A stretch of 64,000 bases of DNA from [Flexibacter] sp. ATCC 35103. Lineage in GTDB: Bacteria > Bacteroidota > Bacteroidia > Flavobacteriales > Flavobacteriaceae. The notes under the pieces are model-generated. The model was not told where the DNA came from and did not search any database. It worked only from the letters and a program-made list of their open reading frames with translations. The stretch lies in the NCBI RefSeq assembly GCF_001975985.1, contig NZ_MTQF01000007.1, positions 372,001-436,000 of the forward strand. Reading direction: 5' to 3'. Shown here in pieces: positions 16,677 through 26,413 of the stretch. The position numbers and the translations under genes are program-made. Each line of letters starts with the position of its first letter. Position 1 is the stretch's first letter.

Positions 16677-17819
16677 ATGAAAAATTTATTACCTAAATTA
16701 ATTTTTATTTTACCTTTTTTTATTCTCGTTGGATGTAAAAAGAATGAAACTGCGGAAATTGCAAAAACTGAAATTGCAAAAAACAGTATAGAATATGCTT
16801 CCGGACTTTCGATTGTAAAACACGAAGGATATTCAGTAGTGACAGTTTCAGATCCATGGCCCAATGCAAATGCAAAATTTACGTATGTTTTAAAAGAAAA
16901 AGAGGCTAAGGTTCCGGACAGTTTACAAAAATACACCACGATAAAAGTTCCATTAGAATCCGTTGTAGTGACCTCAACAACTAATATTCCATTTCTTGAG
17001 ATGTTAGAAGTCGAAGATAAATTAGTTGGTTTTCCGCACACTGATTATGTTTCATCAGAAAAAACCAGAGTTTTAATAGATAAAGGTGCAGTTAAAAATG
17101 TAGGTCAGAACGAAAAGTTAAATATTGAGCAATTGATTGAGTTATCTCCGGACCTAATTGTCACTTTTGGAGTTGATAATAACAATCCGATGTTGGATAA
17201 TTTAAAGAAAAGCGGACTAACTATTTTGATTCAGGCAGACTGGATGGAGCAATCTCCATTAGGAAAAGCAGAATGGATTAAACTATACGGAGCTTTATTT
17301 GGTAAAGAAGAAAAAGCCAAAGAGTTATTTGATAAAATTGTTTTGAGTTACAATCAGGCTAAGAAATTATTAACAGATAAACCCGCAACTGCAACTGTTT
17401 TATATGGTGCTATGTATGAAGATGTTTGGTACGTTGCCAAAGGAAACAGCTGGGTAGCACAATTTATGAAAGATGCTCATGCAAATTATTTATGGGCAGA
17501 CTTAAAAGGTACAGGAAGTGAAGGATTATCTTTTGAAAAAGTTTTAGTAAAGGCAAAAACAGCTGATTTCTGGATTGCTTCAGGTGCCTTTAAAACGTTA
17601 GATGAGTTTGGGAAAATTAACACCCATTATAGTCAGTTTGATGCTTTTAAAAATAAAAATGTATATACTTTCGAAGGCAAATCAGGAGCAACAGGAGGAA
17701 CTGTTTATTATGAATTAGCACCAAGCCGTCCTGATTTAGTACTGAAAGATTATATCAAAATATTTCATCCCGATTTATTGCCAAGCTACGAATTTACTTT
17801 TGCATCTAAATTAAACTAA
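16677..17819 (+). CDS. btuF: Corrinoid ABC transporter substrate-binding lipoprotein, BtuF type
   Basis: A 380-residue lipoprotein (lipobox LVGC, Cys20) with a periplasmic-binding-protein fold of the iron-siderophore/B12 group. Phrases such as TTNIPFLEMLEVEDKLVGFP, NVGQNEKLNIEQLIELSPDL and GATGGTVYYELAPSRPDLVL match the two lobes. It should capture the ligand delivered across the outer membrane. It is followed 5 bases later by the permease gene. Corrinoid specificity is inferred from the adjacent cobalamin genes; iron-siderophore transport is the alternative. Confidence 0.82.
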   Translation: MKNLLPKLIFILPFFILVGCKKNETAEIAKTEIAKNSIEYASGLSIVKHEGYSVVTVSDPWPNANAKFTYVLKEKEAKVPDSLQKYTTIKVPLESVVVTSTTNIPFLEMLEVEDKLVGFPHTDYVSSEKTRVLIDKGAVKNVGQNEKLNIEQLIELSPDLIVTFGVDNNNPMLDNLKKSGLTILIQADWMEQSPLGKAEWIKLYGALFGKEEKAKELFDKIVLSYNQAKKLLTDKPATATVLYGAMYEDVWYVAKGNSWVAQFMKDAHANYLWADLKGTGSEGLSFEKVLVKAKTADFWIASGAFKTLDEFGKINTHYSQFDAFKNKNVYTFEGKSGATGGTVYYELAPSRPDLVLKDYIKIFHPDLLPSYEFTFASKLN

Positions 17820-17824
17820 AGGCA

Positions 17825-18853
17825 TTGATCAATAAAAAGCGAAATATAATCCTGTTTTCAATACTTGGTTTAGCACTCTTGTTTATGTTTTTTCTGGACA
17901 TTAGTTTAGGATCAGTAAGAATTCCGTTTAAAGAAGTTTATACGAGTTTAACAGGAGGTGAGTCCAGCAAATCGACTTGGGAATATATTATCATTAATTA
18001 TCGTTTACCAAAAGCCATCACGGCTGTTTTGGTAGGTGTAGGATTGTCTATAAGCGGATTGTTGATGCAAACCTTATTCAGGAATCCTTTAGCAGGACCA
18101 GATGTTTTAGGGTTAAGTTCCGGAGCAATTCTGGCCGTTGCAGTTGTAATTTTAGGAGCAGGTTTTTTACCCACATTTTTAAACGGGATTCTTTTGTCAC
18201 CTTACGGAATTGTACTTGCTTCAACATTAGGAAGTGTTTTGGTTTTAATGTTGGTTTTGTTAGTAGCACAGCGATTGCGAAACACAATGGCAATTTTAAT
18301 AGTTGGTCTTATGTTTGGTAGTTTTACCAGTGCTATAGTTGGAGTCTTAACCTACTTTAGTTCAGCTGAACAATTGCAGAAATTCACCTTTTGGTCTTTG
18401 GGAAGTTTAGGTAATCTTTCCTGGACATCAATTGCCATTTTATCAGTTTGTATTATTTTAGGTTTGCTTTTAAGTGCCAGTAGTATAAAACCTTTGAATG
18501 CATTGCTTTTAGGTGAGAATTATGCCAAAAGCATGGGTTTGAATTATAAAAGGGCACGACTAACAATTATATTTGCAACAAGTATTCTGGCAGGAAGTGT
18601 TACTGCTTTTGCAGGTCCTATTGCTTTTATTGGTTTAGCAGTTCCGCATATTGCAAAGCTGACTTTTCAAACCAGTAATCATACGGTTTTATATTGGAGT
18701 ACGTTTTTTTATGGCGGAATAATTATGCTCTTTTGCGATATGGCATCGCAATTACCAGGATTAGAGACCACATTACCAATTAATGCCATTACCTCTATAA
18801 TAGGTGCGCCTGTTGTAGTTTGGTTATTAATGCGAAAAAGAAATTTTCAGTAA
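17825..18853 (+). CDS. btuC: FecCD-family ABC permease, BtuC type
   Basis: A 342-residue inner-membrane permease with about ten helices. Family motifs include LSISGLLMQTLFRNPLAGPD (about 71-90), VLGLSSGA, and AGPIAFIGLAVPHI near 261-274. The start is a TTG at 17825, five bases after btuF; the next ATG would remove the first helix, so TTG is preferred. Together with btuF and btuD it forms a complete importer on the plus strand, divergent from the cobalamin assembly genes. Confidence 0.86.
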   Translation: MINKKRNIILFSILGLALLFMFFLDISLGSVRIPFKEVYTSLTGGESSKSTWEYIIINYRLPKAITAVLVGVGLSISGLLMQTLFRNPLAGPDVLGLSSGAILAVAVVILGAGFLPTFLNGILLSPYGIVLASTLGSVLVLMLVLLVAQRLRNTMAILIVGLMFGSFTSAIVGVLTYFSSAEQLQKFTFWSLGSLGNLSWTSIAILSVCIILGLLLSASSIKPLNALLLGENYAKSMGLNYKRARLTIIFATSILAGSVTAFAGPIAFIGLAVPHIAKLTFQTSNHTVLYWSTFFYGGIIMLFCDMASQLPGLETTLPINAITSIIGAPVVVWLLMRKRNFQ

Positions 18854-18858
18854 AATCA

Positions 18859-18928
18859 TTTTGCCACAGATTAAAAAGATTCTCACAGATTTTAAAATCA
18901 TTTTAATCCTTATAATCGGTGGCAAGAA
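18859..18928. repeat. GCCACAGATT inverted repeat (copy 1)
   Basis: Left arm TTTTGCCACAGATTA and right arm AATCGGTGGCAAG (imperfect) flank about 40 bases. The element occupies the gap between btuC and btuD and belongs to a family with copies at 39094-39155 and 55029-55088. Confidence 0.7.
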
Positions 18929-18946
18929 AACTTAGCAACTTTAAAA

Positions 18947-19723
18947 ATGAATACTATTTTAAAGACCTCAAACTTAAACATTGGATATACATCCAAGAAA
19001 GAAATGGTGGTTATTGCTGAAAATCTAAATCTAAATTTAATTTCAGGAAAACTAATTTCATTAATTGGAGCAAATGGAATTGGAAAATCAACCTTATTAC
19101 GCACAATTACCGGAATCCAGCAACCTTTAGGTGGAAGCGTTTTTTTGAATGATAAAAATATAAATACATATAAACCTTTAGATTTAGCCCAAAATCTAAG
19201 TTTGGTTTTAACCGAGAAGTTACCACCAAGTAATCTTTCTGTTTTTGAGTTGGTGGCGTTGGGTCGTCAGCCTTATACAAACTGGATTGGCACATTGACA
19301 TCAACCGATGTAGAAAAAGTTCAGGAAGCTTTAGAATTAACTCAAATCGAACATCTGGCTCAAAAAAAACATTATGAAATTAGCGACGGACAATTGCAAA
19401 AGGTTTTAATTGCAAGAGCTTTGGCGCAGGATACACCACTAATTATTCTGGATGAACCTACAACACATCTGGATTTATTGCATAAAGTAGCCTTATTCAA
19501 ATTATTGAAAAAGTTAACGCAGGAAACCCAAAAGTGTATTTTATTTTCGACACATGATATCGATCTGGCGATTCAGTTAAGTGACGAAATGATTATTATG
19601 ATGCAAGATCTAGTAGTTCAGGATGAACCTTGTAATTTAATTGAAAAAGGAAGTTTTGCCACTTTATTCAAGGACGAACATATTATTTTTGATGCAGAAA
19701 AAGGGAAGTTTATAATTACCTAA
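18947..19723 (+). CDS. btuD: ABC transporter ATP-binding protein, BtuD type
   Basis: A 258-residue ATPase with Walker A GANGIGKST (about residues 43-51), Q-loop region NLSLVLTEK, a signature region that reads YEISDGQLQKVLIARALAQD (SDGQ in place of the usual LSGGQ), Walker B LIILDEPTTHLD and switch histidine FSTHD. It powers uptake through btuC and btuF. The 3' end, including the stop codon context TATAATTACCTAA, belongs to a 188-bp unit repeated downstream. A repeat element separates it from btuC. Confidence 0.9.
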   Translation: MNTILKTSNLNIGYTSKKEMVVIAENLNLNLISGKLISLIGANGIGKSTLLRTITGIQQPLGGSVFLNDKNINTYKPLDLAQNLSLVLTEKLPPSNLSVFELVALGRQPYTNWIGTLTSTDVEKVQEALELTQIEHLAQKKHYEISDGQLQKVLIARALAQDTPLIILDEPTTHLDLLHKVALFKLLKKLTQETQKCILFSTHDIDLAIQLSDEMIIMMQDLVVQDEPCNLIEKGSFATLFKDEHIIFDAEKGKFIIT

Positions 19724-20075
19724 AAGTTGGATGTCCCAGCGGGACGTCATATTTATAGAAATGTAAATTACAATCAATAGAGCCCCGTAGAGATGAAATA
19801 TATATCGCGCCGCTGGAGCTTCGCCTTAGAAATTTAATATGAGCTATAAATATAACGCTCCTCAGGAGCTTACAATTATCTTAAACCTTTTATGCAATTA
19901 TAATTACCTAAAATTTAGAAGTCCCAGCGGGACGTAATATTTATAGAAATGTAAATCACATTCAATAGAGCCCCGTAGGGGGTGAAATATATATCGCTCC
20001 GCTGGAGCTTCGCGTTAGAATTTAATATGAGCTATAAATATATCGCTCCTTCGGAGCTTACAATTATATATTAAA
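19711..20075. repeat. 188-bp tandem duplication rich in short palindromes
   Basis: Two copies of a unit start at 19711 and 19899 (both TATAATTACCTAAAA), a period of 188 bases. Each unit carries GTCCC-AGC-GGGAC, GAGCCCCGTAG, a CGCTGGAGCTTCGC block and a GCTCC..GGAGC palindrome (CTCAGG in copy 1, CTTCGG in copy 2). The copies differ at scattered positions. The first overlaps the end of btuD and the second reaches the end of trmL. This accounts for the whole gap of about 350 bases; no gene is seen. Confidence 0.9.
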
Positions 20076-20526
20076 CCTTCAACCCAATTTGTCTTTTAGC
20101 TTCTCCAACTACAAAAGCTACTGAATTGGCGATATTAAAACTTCTGATTAATTTCGACATAGGTATCGTTAAGTGATTTTCGAAACGAGCCAAAACTTCG
20201 GGACTTAAACCAACGCTTTCTTTACCAAAAACCAACCAGTCTCCGTCTTGAAAATCGGTTTCCAGATATGATTTTTCGGCATGAGAACTCATCAGGAAAA
20301 CACGTGATTGATCTGGAATCTGATTGATCCATTCTTCTATGTTTTGATATTCGGTTACATCAAGATGTACCCAATAATCCAAACCGGAACGTTTCAGGTT
20401 TTTATCATTAATCACAAATCCAAAAGGATGAATTAAGTGCAGTCTACTTTCTGTGCCTACACACAAGCGACCAATATTTCCGGTATTGTTAGGGATTTCC
20501 GGTTCTACAAGAACAACGTTTAACAT
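20071..20526 (-). CDS. trmL: tRNA (cytidine(34)-2'-O)-methyltransferase
   Basis: A 151-residue SPOUT-family enzyme that 2'-O-methylates the wobble base of some tRNA-Leu species. It starts MLNVVLVEPEIPNNTGNIGR, the family's SAM/RNA signature. Later motifs are LVFGKESVGLSPEVL (about residues 92-106) and IPMSKLIRSFNIANSVAFVV (about 117-136), which form the knotted SAM site. Length is typical (about 155). Its stop lies inside the repeat block, which does not disturb the protein. Confidence 0.93.
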   Translation of the reverse strand: MLNVVLVEPEIPNNTGNIGRLCVGTESRLHLIHPFGFVINDKNLKRSGLDYWVHLDVTEYQNIEEWINQIPDQSRVFLMSSHAEKSYLETDFQDGDWLVFGKESVGLSPEVLARFENHLTIPMSKLIRSFNIANSVAFVVGEAKRQIGLKV

Positions 20527-20633
20527 TATTGTTTATTTGTTTAATTGGTTAATAGTTTAATCGGTGAAATTGTTAGTCAATCAATCTTTAATTCAAACTC
20601 ATCCAACAATCCAGACATCGAATTATCTAATTT

Positions 20634-21218
20634 TCAAATTAACTCATTATCTAATTTAAAAAAATCCTGAACCTCTAAAACCTCACCGGCTTTTAAGTCC
20701 TGCAAATATACATTTCCTATACGAACACGAACCAATCTTAAAGTTGGAAAACCAACTGCGGCAGTCATTTTTCGAACCTGGCGAAACTTTCCTTCATTTA
20801 CCGTAATTGATGCCCATGAAGTTGGACCATGCCGTTCGTCGCGTATTTTTTTTGCTCTTGGACCAAAATCCGGAATTTCGGTCACAATAAAAGCACTACA
20901 AGGTTTGGTTTTGTATTTTCCGCCATCAAAACCAATTTCTACGCCTTTTTGCAATTCTTCGATGGCTTCTGGTGTAATAACGCCGTCAACCTGAACATAA
21001 TATTCTTTGTCGACTTTTTTACTTCTTATTTGTTCGCTTATTTTTCCGTCAGTAGTGAGTAAAAGCAACCCTTCAGAATCTTCGTCAAGTCTGCCAATAG
21101 CCATTGTACCCATCGGAAAATCATGCAATTCGCCTAAAAGCTTTTTCTTTCTTTTTAATTCATATATAAATTGGCTGAGATAGCCGTAAGGTTTAAAAAG
21201 AATGAAGTGTCTATGCAT
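20634..21218 (-). CDS. 23S rRNA pseudouridine synthase, RluE-like
   Basis: A 194-residue enzyme of the RsuA/RluB/E/F group. The catalytic aspartate is in GRLDEDSEGLLLLTTDG (about residues 42-58). FRQVRKMTAAVGFPTLRLVR near 143-162 is the conserved C-terminal motif. There is no N-terminal S4 domain, as in RluE. RluE modifies U2457 of E. coli 23S rRNA; the exact site here is inferred. It is a single gene ending in an AT-rich spacer before trmL. Confidence 0.88.
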   Translation of the reverse strand: MHRHFILFKPYGYLSQFIYELKRKKKLLGELHDFPMGTMAIGRLDEDSEGLLLLTTDGKISEQIRSKKVDKEYYVQVDGVITPEAIEELQKGVEIGFDGGKYKTKPCSAFIVTEIPDFGPRAKKIRDERHGPTSWASITVNEGKFRQVRKMTAAVGFPTLRLVRVRIGNVYLQDLKAGEVLEVQDFFKLDNELI

Positions 21219-21358
21219 GTTTTATTTTTTTGCAAAGATAGTTTTGTTTGAGAAGGAATTAAAAATATTGATCAAATAAACTAAAAGCAATGTTAAAGCA
21301 CTTAGTTTTCAGCTTAAGAATTCGTAATATTATAATACTAATACTAAAATACAAAATT

Positions 21359-21736
21359 ATGGAAACTAATAATTTAGGATCAAAAAAGATAAATGGAGTT
21401 CAAAAAAATATAGATGAATCTAAAGGAAAAAATATTTCTCACGATAAGGAATCACAAGAATCTAAGTTGAAAAAAGAAGTTGTTACCGATAAAAGCGGCA
21501 ATAAAGAAGTAGTAGAAAGAGCCCGAAATGAGAACGAAGATATTAAGGAAGTGAAAGGCGACGTAAACACAAAAAACGCAAATTCTAATCGAGGTGTGAA
21601 TACAGAGGAAGAAGCAAAGAAAACAGTAGAAAACAAAGATAGAAACTCAGATATTACGCCTAATCGTTATTCTAATTCTAATCCCGAAAGTCACAAGGAT
21701 CGCGGAAACATGAAATTAGATGAAGATAGTAAATAA
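21359..21736 (+). CDS. Small charged hydrophilic protein
   Basis: A 125-residue protein with no recognised domain. It is almost wholly Lys, Glu, Asp, Asn and Ser (for example KKEVVTDKSGNKEVVERARN), with no cysteine and no hydrophobic segment, so it should be disordered and cytosolic. The ATG at 21359 is preferred; a frame starting at 21290 would add an unrelated hydrophobic stretch. Proteins of this kind in flavobacteria often lie near stress genes; the next gene is a general SDR. Function not assigned. Confidence 0.6.
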   Translation: METNNLGSKKINGVQKNIDESKGKNISHDKESQESKLKKEVVTDKSGNKEVVERARNENEDIKEVKGDVNTKNANSNRGVNTEEEAKKTVENKDRNSDITPNRYSNSNPESHKDRGNMKLDEDSK

Positions 21737-21882
21737 GCAAAAAATATTTGATTTTCGTAATCATAATGTAAAATAACATTTGATTATGAGAAAATCTTAA
21801 TCTTATTGTAAACCCTGAATTTCTTATGGTCGTCCCTGAAGATCTTCGTAAATTGTAAGTATAAATTTTAAATATATTAAAG

Positions 21883-22635
21883 ATGGCACTTTTAGAAAAC
21901 AAGGTTGCTTTTGTATCCGGCGGAGGTTCAGGAATTGGACGCGCGGTGGCAGAAGCGTACGCTCGAGAAGGAGCAAAAGTAGTACTTTCAGATATTAACG
22001 TAGATCACGGCGAAGAGACCGTAAAAATTATAAAGGATAAGGGTGGAGAAGCTTTTTTTGTAAAAGGAGATTCTTCAATTGCAAGCGACAATAAACACAT
22101 GGTTGAAGTAACCGTTTCTAAATATGGCCGACTTGATATTTCCTGCAATAATGCAGGAATGGGTGGTCCTGCCAAACCAACGGGTGAATATGAACCCGAA
22201 GCATGGGATAAAGTAATTGCCTTAAATTTAAGTGGTGTTTTCTATGCTTGCCGTTATCAATTAGAACAAATGGAAAAAAATGGCGGAGGAAGTATTGTAA
22301 ATATTGCTTCTATTCACGGTCAGGTTGCAGCGCCTCTTAGTCCGGCTTATACGGCTTCGAAACATGGAGTAGTGGGGTTGACTAAAAATATTGCTGCTGA
22401 ATATGCACAAAAAAATATTCGTTGTAATGCAGTTGGTCCCGGTTATATCGAAACGGCTTTGCTAAAGGATAATCTAAATAAGGAAATGATGACAGCCATT
22501 GCTGCAAAAGCTCCGATGAACCGTTTAGGAACTGCCGAAGAAATCGCCGAACTGGTAGTTTTTTTAAGTTCAGAAAAATCTTCCTTCACAACCGGAAGTT
22601 ATATCATCGCCGATGGTGGATATACTGCAATTTAA
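21883..22635 (+). CDS. SDR-family NAD(P)-dependent oxidoreductase
   Basis: A 250-residue classical short-chain dehydrogenase. The cofactor motif is SGGGSGIGRAVAEAYAREGA (about residues 12-31), NNAGMGG is at about 89-95, and the catalytic Ser and Tyr-x3-Lys are in NIASIHG and YTASKHG. The C-terminus ends TGSYIIADGGYTAI. The pattern resembles glucose 1-dehydrogenase/3-oxoacyl reductase types, but the substrate cannot be told from sequence. It is a single gene with a strong terminator. Confidence 0.88.
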   Translation: MALLENKVAFVSGGGSGIGRAVAEAYAREGAKVVLSDINVDHGEETVKIIKDKGGEAFFVKGDSSIASDNKHMVEVTVSKYGRLDISCNNAGMGGPAKPTGEYEPEAWDKVIALNLSGVFYACRYQLEQMEKNGGGSIVNIASIHGQVAAPLSPAYTASKHGVVGLTKNIAAEYAQKNIRCNAVGPGYIETALLKDNLNKEMMTAIAAKAPMNRLGTAEEIAELVVFLSSEKSSFTTGSYIIADGGYTAI

Positions 22636-22655
22636 AGTTTTTTAATATAAAATAT

Positions 22656-22688
22656 AAAGGCTGTCTTACTTTAAGATAGCCTTTTTTT
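22656..22688 (+). terminator. Rho-independent terminator of the SDR gene
   Basis: AAAGGCTGTCTTA and TAAGATAGCCTTT form a 13-bp stem with one mismatch and a 3-nt loop, followed by T7. Confidence 0.9.
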
Positions 22689-22935
22689 ATGTCTTTACTT
22701 AAAATAAATAAGGTTTTATCTTATTAAAATAAAATGATAAAGTAAATTCTTTCAATAATATATAATTGTTTAAAGTGACGATAAGTTTGGTGAATACTCA
22801 GTCATTTGTGCAATAAATTGATATTTATTATGGAATGTTTATAAAATTGAAAACAATAACTTTATGGTTTCACAATATTCCCTTAACTTTAAAGGATATA
22901 AATTTGATTTCTAAAAACTCTATTTTTTTAAACAC

Positions 22936-25900
22936 ATGAAAAACATTTACTCTGCTCGCCATTTAATGGCTTTTTTAAGTTTTTTTTATTGCTGCTCCGG
23001 GAATCTTTTTGCGCAAACAATGCCATCTCCCAGAGTTTCGCTTCCTATCACTGAAAATTTTGATGGATTATTAGCTTCTTCTACCACTTATCCGGCTGGA
23101 TTTCAAGGCTGGTTAGTAAGCGCTACAGCAAATACAGCTACTTATGGTACCGGATTAACCGGTGACAGAGCTTTAACAGCAAACAGTACCGCAAATACTA
23201 ATAGTGGTAATATTCATAATTATAATGGAAAAATTGGTTTTTTGAATACTACTTCTGCTGATTTCTCTTTGGGTTTTGCTTTCTCAACCCTTAATAATAC
23301 AGCGATAAAAGTAAAGTACGATGCGATGATAATTCGTAACCCATATGACGGAAGCGCTAACAATCGTCTTCAGGAAATGGCATTGCAATATCGTGTAGGA
23401 AGTACAGGTGCTTTTATCACTTTGCCAACTACAGCATATTCAAATGCTAGTACAGTACAGCAAACCACTGCTGTTACAACACCTTTTAATTTACAAACAA
23501 TAACTGTAACATTGCCATCAGATTGTGATAATCAAAATCTAGTTCAGATAAGATGGATTGCAAGATTAGTTTCAGGTACGGCCGGTTCAAGACAATCATT
23601 TGCTATAGATAATATCGATATTAGAAGTGATGTTCTTGCTCCTGTAAATGTAGCAGGCTATCCAAAAGCTGAAAATATTTATGGAGAAAGTTTTGATTTT
23701 TCTAATAAAATAGATGAAGTTGGTAAAACATATTATGTTTTATTGCCAGGCGGAAGTGCTGCACCAACAGTTACACAATTAAAAGCTGGACAGGACGCAA
23801 ACGGAATCCCTGCTTTGCAATCCGGATTTTTAAACATTACGAATCCTTCTCAGGCTTATGTGAAAAACTTTGCAGGATTGAGCCTAAGTACATCTTATTC
23901 TGTTTTCTCTATTTCTGAGGATCCTTACAGCAATATTCAATCAACTGTAAATAAGGTTGATGTGACAACTTCAAGCGTTGCAACTCCAATTATAACGACT
24001 ACAGTAAATTCTTTAGATTTAGGTTTTTCGCAATCTACATTTGTTTCGGATACTTTCGAATATAAAATTCAGGCTGTTAATCTTACGAATGATGTAATTT
24101 TAAATACTACGGCAAACTTTACAATATCTAAAGATAATACAAACTTTAGTTCGTCTCTTGTTTTTACTGTTGCTGATTTTGTTTCTAATCCAACGCCTAC
24201 AGTTTATGTAAAATTTACACCAGATGCAATAAGTAACTTTACAGGACTAATAACACACGAATCTGTTGGTGCAACTACAAAAACAATAACGTTAACCGGA
24301 GCTGGAATTGATCCTTACAAGCAAGGATTTAATGATGCAAATGTTTTGACAAATAGTGGCTGGACGCAATATAATGTTGCCGGAACTTTAAACAAATGGG
24401 CTTCAACAACAGTTGCCAGAAATGTAAACTCAGGAACCGGAGCAGTTTTAATGAACGGATATTCTGATACCGGAGCAAGCAAAGACTGGTTGATTTCGCC
24501 TAAATTGCATTTAGATACTTTTGGACAATTCCCATTATTATCTTTTTACTCTCGTAAATTTTATACAGGACCAGGTTTAAAATTAATGGTTTCTGTTGAT
24601 TACGACGGAAAAAGTAATCCTGAAACGGCAAACTGGACAGAAATACCAGCTGATTTTCCAACTACAACAGGAACTTACACCAAATCACAATACATCAAAC
24701 TAAATAATTATAAAACTAGTCATACGTATTTGGCATGGGTTTATGAAACCACAGCTGGCGGAAATAATTTTGCTGCAGAATGGTCATTAGACGATGTAGA
24801 AATTACGAACGAAGCGGGTTATGTAGCTTCTAATCCTGTTTTAGATTTTGGAGATGTAAATCCAAGTGCGGTTTCTGCAAGCCAGTCTTTTAGTTTTAAT
24901 GCAGAAGGTCATGGTGATATTACAATTACTGCTCCGGCAGATTACCTATTGTCTTTAGATGATAACACATTTCAATCGTCTATTGTTGTAAGTCAGGCTG
25001 ATGCTGCGGCAGGAAAAACACTTTATGCAAAATTCGCACCTTCTGTAAAAGCTTTGACTATTTCAGGAACTTTAACAGTAACCGGAACTTCATTAAACAA
25101 ACAAATTGGTTCTTTGACAGGATCTTCTATACCAAAAGCAGATACTTTTGATGTTGTAACGTATAACCTTGAGTTTTTTGGTACTGCGGTAAAAGGTACA
25201 GACGGAGTTGAATTTGGTCCAACTGATAATGCGCTTCAAATTGATAATGTAGCCAAAGTAATGAACAAACTAAATGCAGACGTATATGTTGTTCAGGAAG
25301 TATCAGATGAACCTGCTTTAGATGCTTTAATTCAAAAGATTAGCATTAACGGAAAAACATTCGACAAAACAATTTCAACATCATGGTCGTATTCGTTTAA
25401 TGCGCCGGACCCTAATTTCCCTCCTCAAAAATTAGTAGTAATTTATAATACGCAAACTGCAACAGTAACAGATACGCGTGTAATGTTTAAAGACTTATAC
25501 GATGACGTACGTGCAGGAACTAAAACGTTACCTAATTACCCTGGAGGTAATGGGGCAAGTTTTTTCTCATCAGGACGTTTGCCTTACATGGTACAAATAG
25601 AAACGAATCTGGGTGGAGTAAAAAAACTGCTTAATCTAGTAGATGTTCATGCACGTGCAAACAGCGGAACAGATATCGCCAGATATAATATGCGTAAATA
25701 TGACTCGCAAGTATTAAAAGATAGTTTGGACCTTTATTATGCAAATTCTAATTTAATTATTTTAGGAGATTATAATGATGATGTAAAAGCATCTGTTATT
25801 ACGCCAAATCCTTCATCATATAAAATGTTTGTTGATGATACGGTAAATTATAATGCACTTACTTTAGGAATTAGCCAGGCTGGAGCATATAGTTATTTAA

Positions 25901-26355
25901 GTTCAAGTGGATTTTTAGATCACATCATGATTTCTAATGAGTTGAATGATCAATACATACCAAACTCAATTTCAGTTTATGATCCTCGTAATGATATTGC
26001 GAACTACACGAATACAACATCTGATCACGGACCAGTAATTGCTCGTTTTGAGTTAAAATCTTCAACTTTGTCTACAATAGATTATGAAACCAAGAACGGT
26101 TATTTTGTTCAGGCATTCCCTAATCCAAGTACAGATGTTTTGAATATTATTGTAAAAACTAATAATGACAAGAAACTAAAATTAAACCTGTATGATATTT
26201 CAGGTCATTTAGTTGCAAGTCCTATCCAGATAAATGCAACACAAGATGTAAGTACAACGGCAATTCCGGTAAATTATTTAGCATCCGGAATCTATGTTTA
26301 TACTTTGACAGAGAATAATAAAGTTGTTTATAAAAGCAAGATTGTAAAAAAATAA
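22936..26355 (+). CDS. T9SS-exported endonuclease/exonuclease/phosphatase-fold protein
   Basis: A 1139-residue secreted protein. Signal peptide about 1-27 (cut after LFAQ). Residues about 35-240 and 460-620 look like choice-of-anchor J/carbohydrate-binding jellyrolls with repeated WLISPKLHL and WSLDDVEI phrases. Two Ig-like repeats follow a LDFGDVNPSAVSAS pattern. Residues about 735-1055 form an EEP nuclease fold: TYNLEFFG, VVQEVSDE, VDVHARANSG, LGDYNDD, and SDHGPVIARF. The last 80 residues are a T9SS type A sorting domain (FPNPSTDVLNI, ending KSKIVKK). Extracellular DNA or RNA degradation is likely. A terminator follows. Confidence 0.88.
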   Translation: MKNIYSARHLMAFLSFFYCCSGNLFAQTMPSPRVSLPITENFDGLLASSTTYPAGFQGWLVSATANTATYGTGLTGDRALTANSTANTNSGNIHNYNGKIGFLNTTSADFSLGFAFSTLNNTAIKVKYDAMIIRNPYDGSANNRLQEMALQYRVGSTGAFITLPTTAYSNASTVQQTTAVTTPFNLQTITVTLPSDCDNQNLVQIRWIARLVSGTAGSRQSFAIDNIDIRSDVLAPVNVAGYPKAENIYGESFDFSNKIDEVGKTYYVLLPGGSAAPTVTQLKAGQDANGIPALQSGFLNITNPSQAYVKNFAGLSLSTSYSVFSISEDPYSNIQSTVNKVDVTTSSVATPIITTTVNSLDLGFSQSTFVSDTFEYKIQAVNLTNDVILNTTANFTISKDNTNFSSSLVFTVADFVSNPTPTVYVKFTPDAISNFTGLITHESVGATTKTITLTGAGIDPYKQGFNDANVLTNSGWTQYNVAGTLNKWASTTVARNVNSGTGAVLMNGYSDTGASKDWLISPKLHLDTFGQFPLLSFYSRKFYTGPGLKLMVSVDYDGKSNPETANWTEIPADFPTTTGTYTKSQYIKLNNYKTSHTYLAWVYETTAGGNNFAAEWSLDDVEITNEAGYVASNPVLDFGDVNPSAVSASQSFSFNAEGHGDITITAPADYLLSLDDNTFQSSIVVSQADAAAGKTLYAKFAPSVKALTISGTLTVTGTSLNKQIGSLTGSSIPKADTFDVVTYNLEFFGTAVKGTDGVEFGPTDNALQIDNVAKVMNKLNADVYVVQEVSDEPALDALIQKISINGKTFDKTISTSWSYSFNAPDPNFPPQKLVVIYNTQTATVTDTRVMFKDLYDDVRAGTKTLPNYPGGNGASFFSSGRLPYMVQIETNLGGVKKLLNLVDVHARANSGTDIARYNMRKYDSQVLKDSLDLYYANSNLIILGDYNDDVKASVITPNPSSYKMFVDDTVNYNALTLGISQAGAYSYLSSSGFLDHIMISNELNDQYIPNSISVYDPRNDIANYTNTTSDHGPVIARFELKSSTLSTIDYETKNGYFVQAFPNPSTDVLNIIVKTNNDKKLKLNLYDISGHLVASPIQINATQDVSTTAIPVNYLASGIYVYTLTENNKVVYKSKIVKK

Positions 26356-26372
26356 GCAATTGTTACAAATTT

Positions 26373-26408
26373 AAAAGAGGCATCCGCGTTTGTGGATGCC
26401 TCTTTTTT
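26373..26408 (+). terminator. Rho-independent terminator
   Basis: AAAAGAGGCATCC and GGATGCCTCTTTT give a 13-bp perfect stem with an 8-nt loop and T6. It ends the T9SS nuclease gene and, being symmetrical, can also end the convergent mepB-like gene. Confidence 0.92.
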
Positions 26409-26413
26409 ATGTT

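Noticed and set aside
19711..20075. A CRISPR-like array
   Set aside because: Only two units with a 188-bp period, no short direct repeats with unique spacers, and no cas genes nearby.
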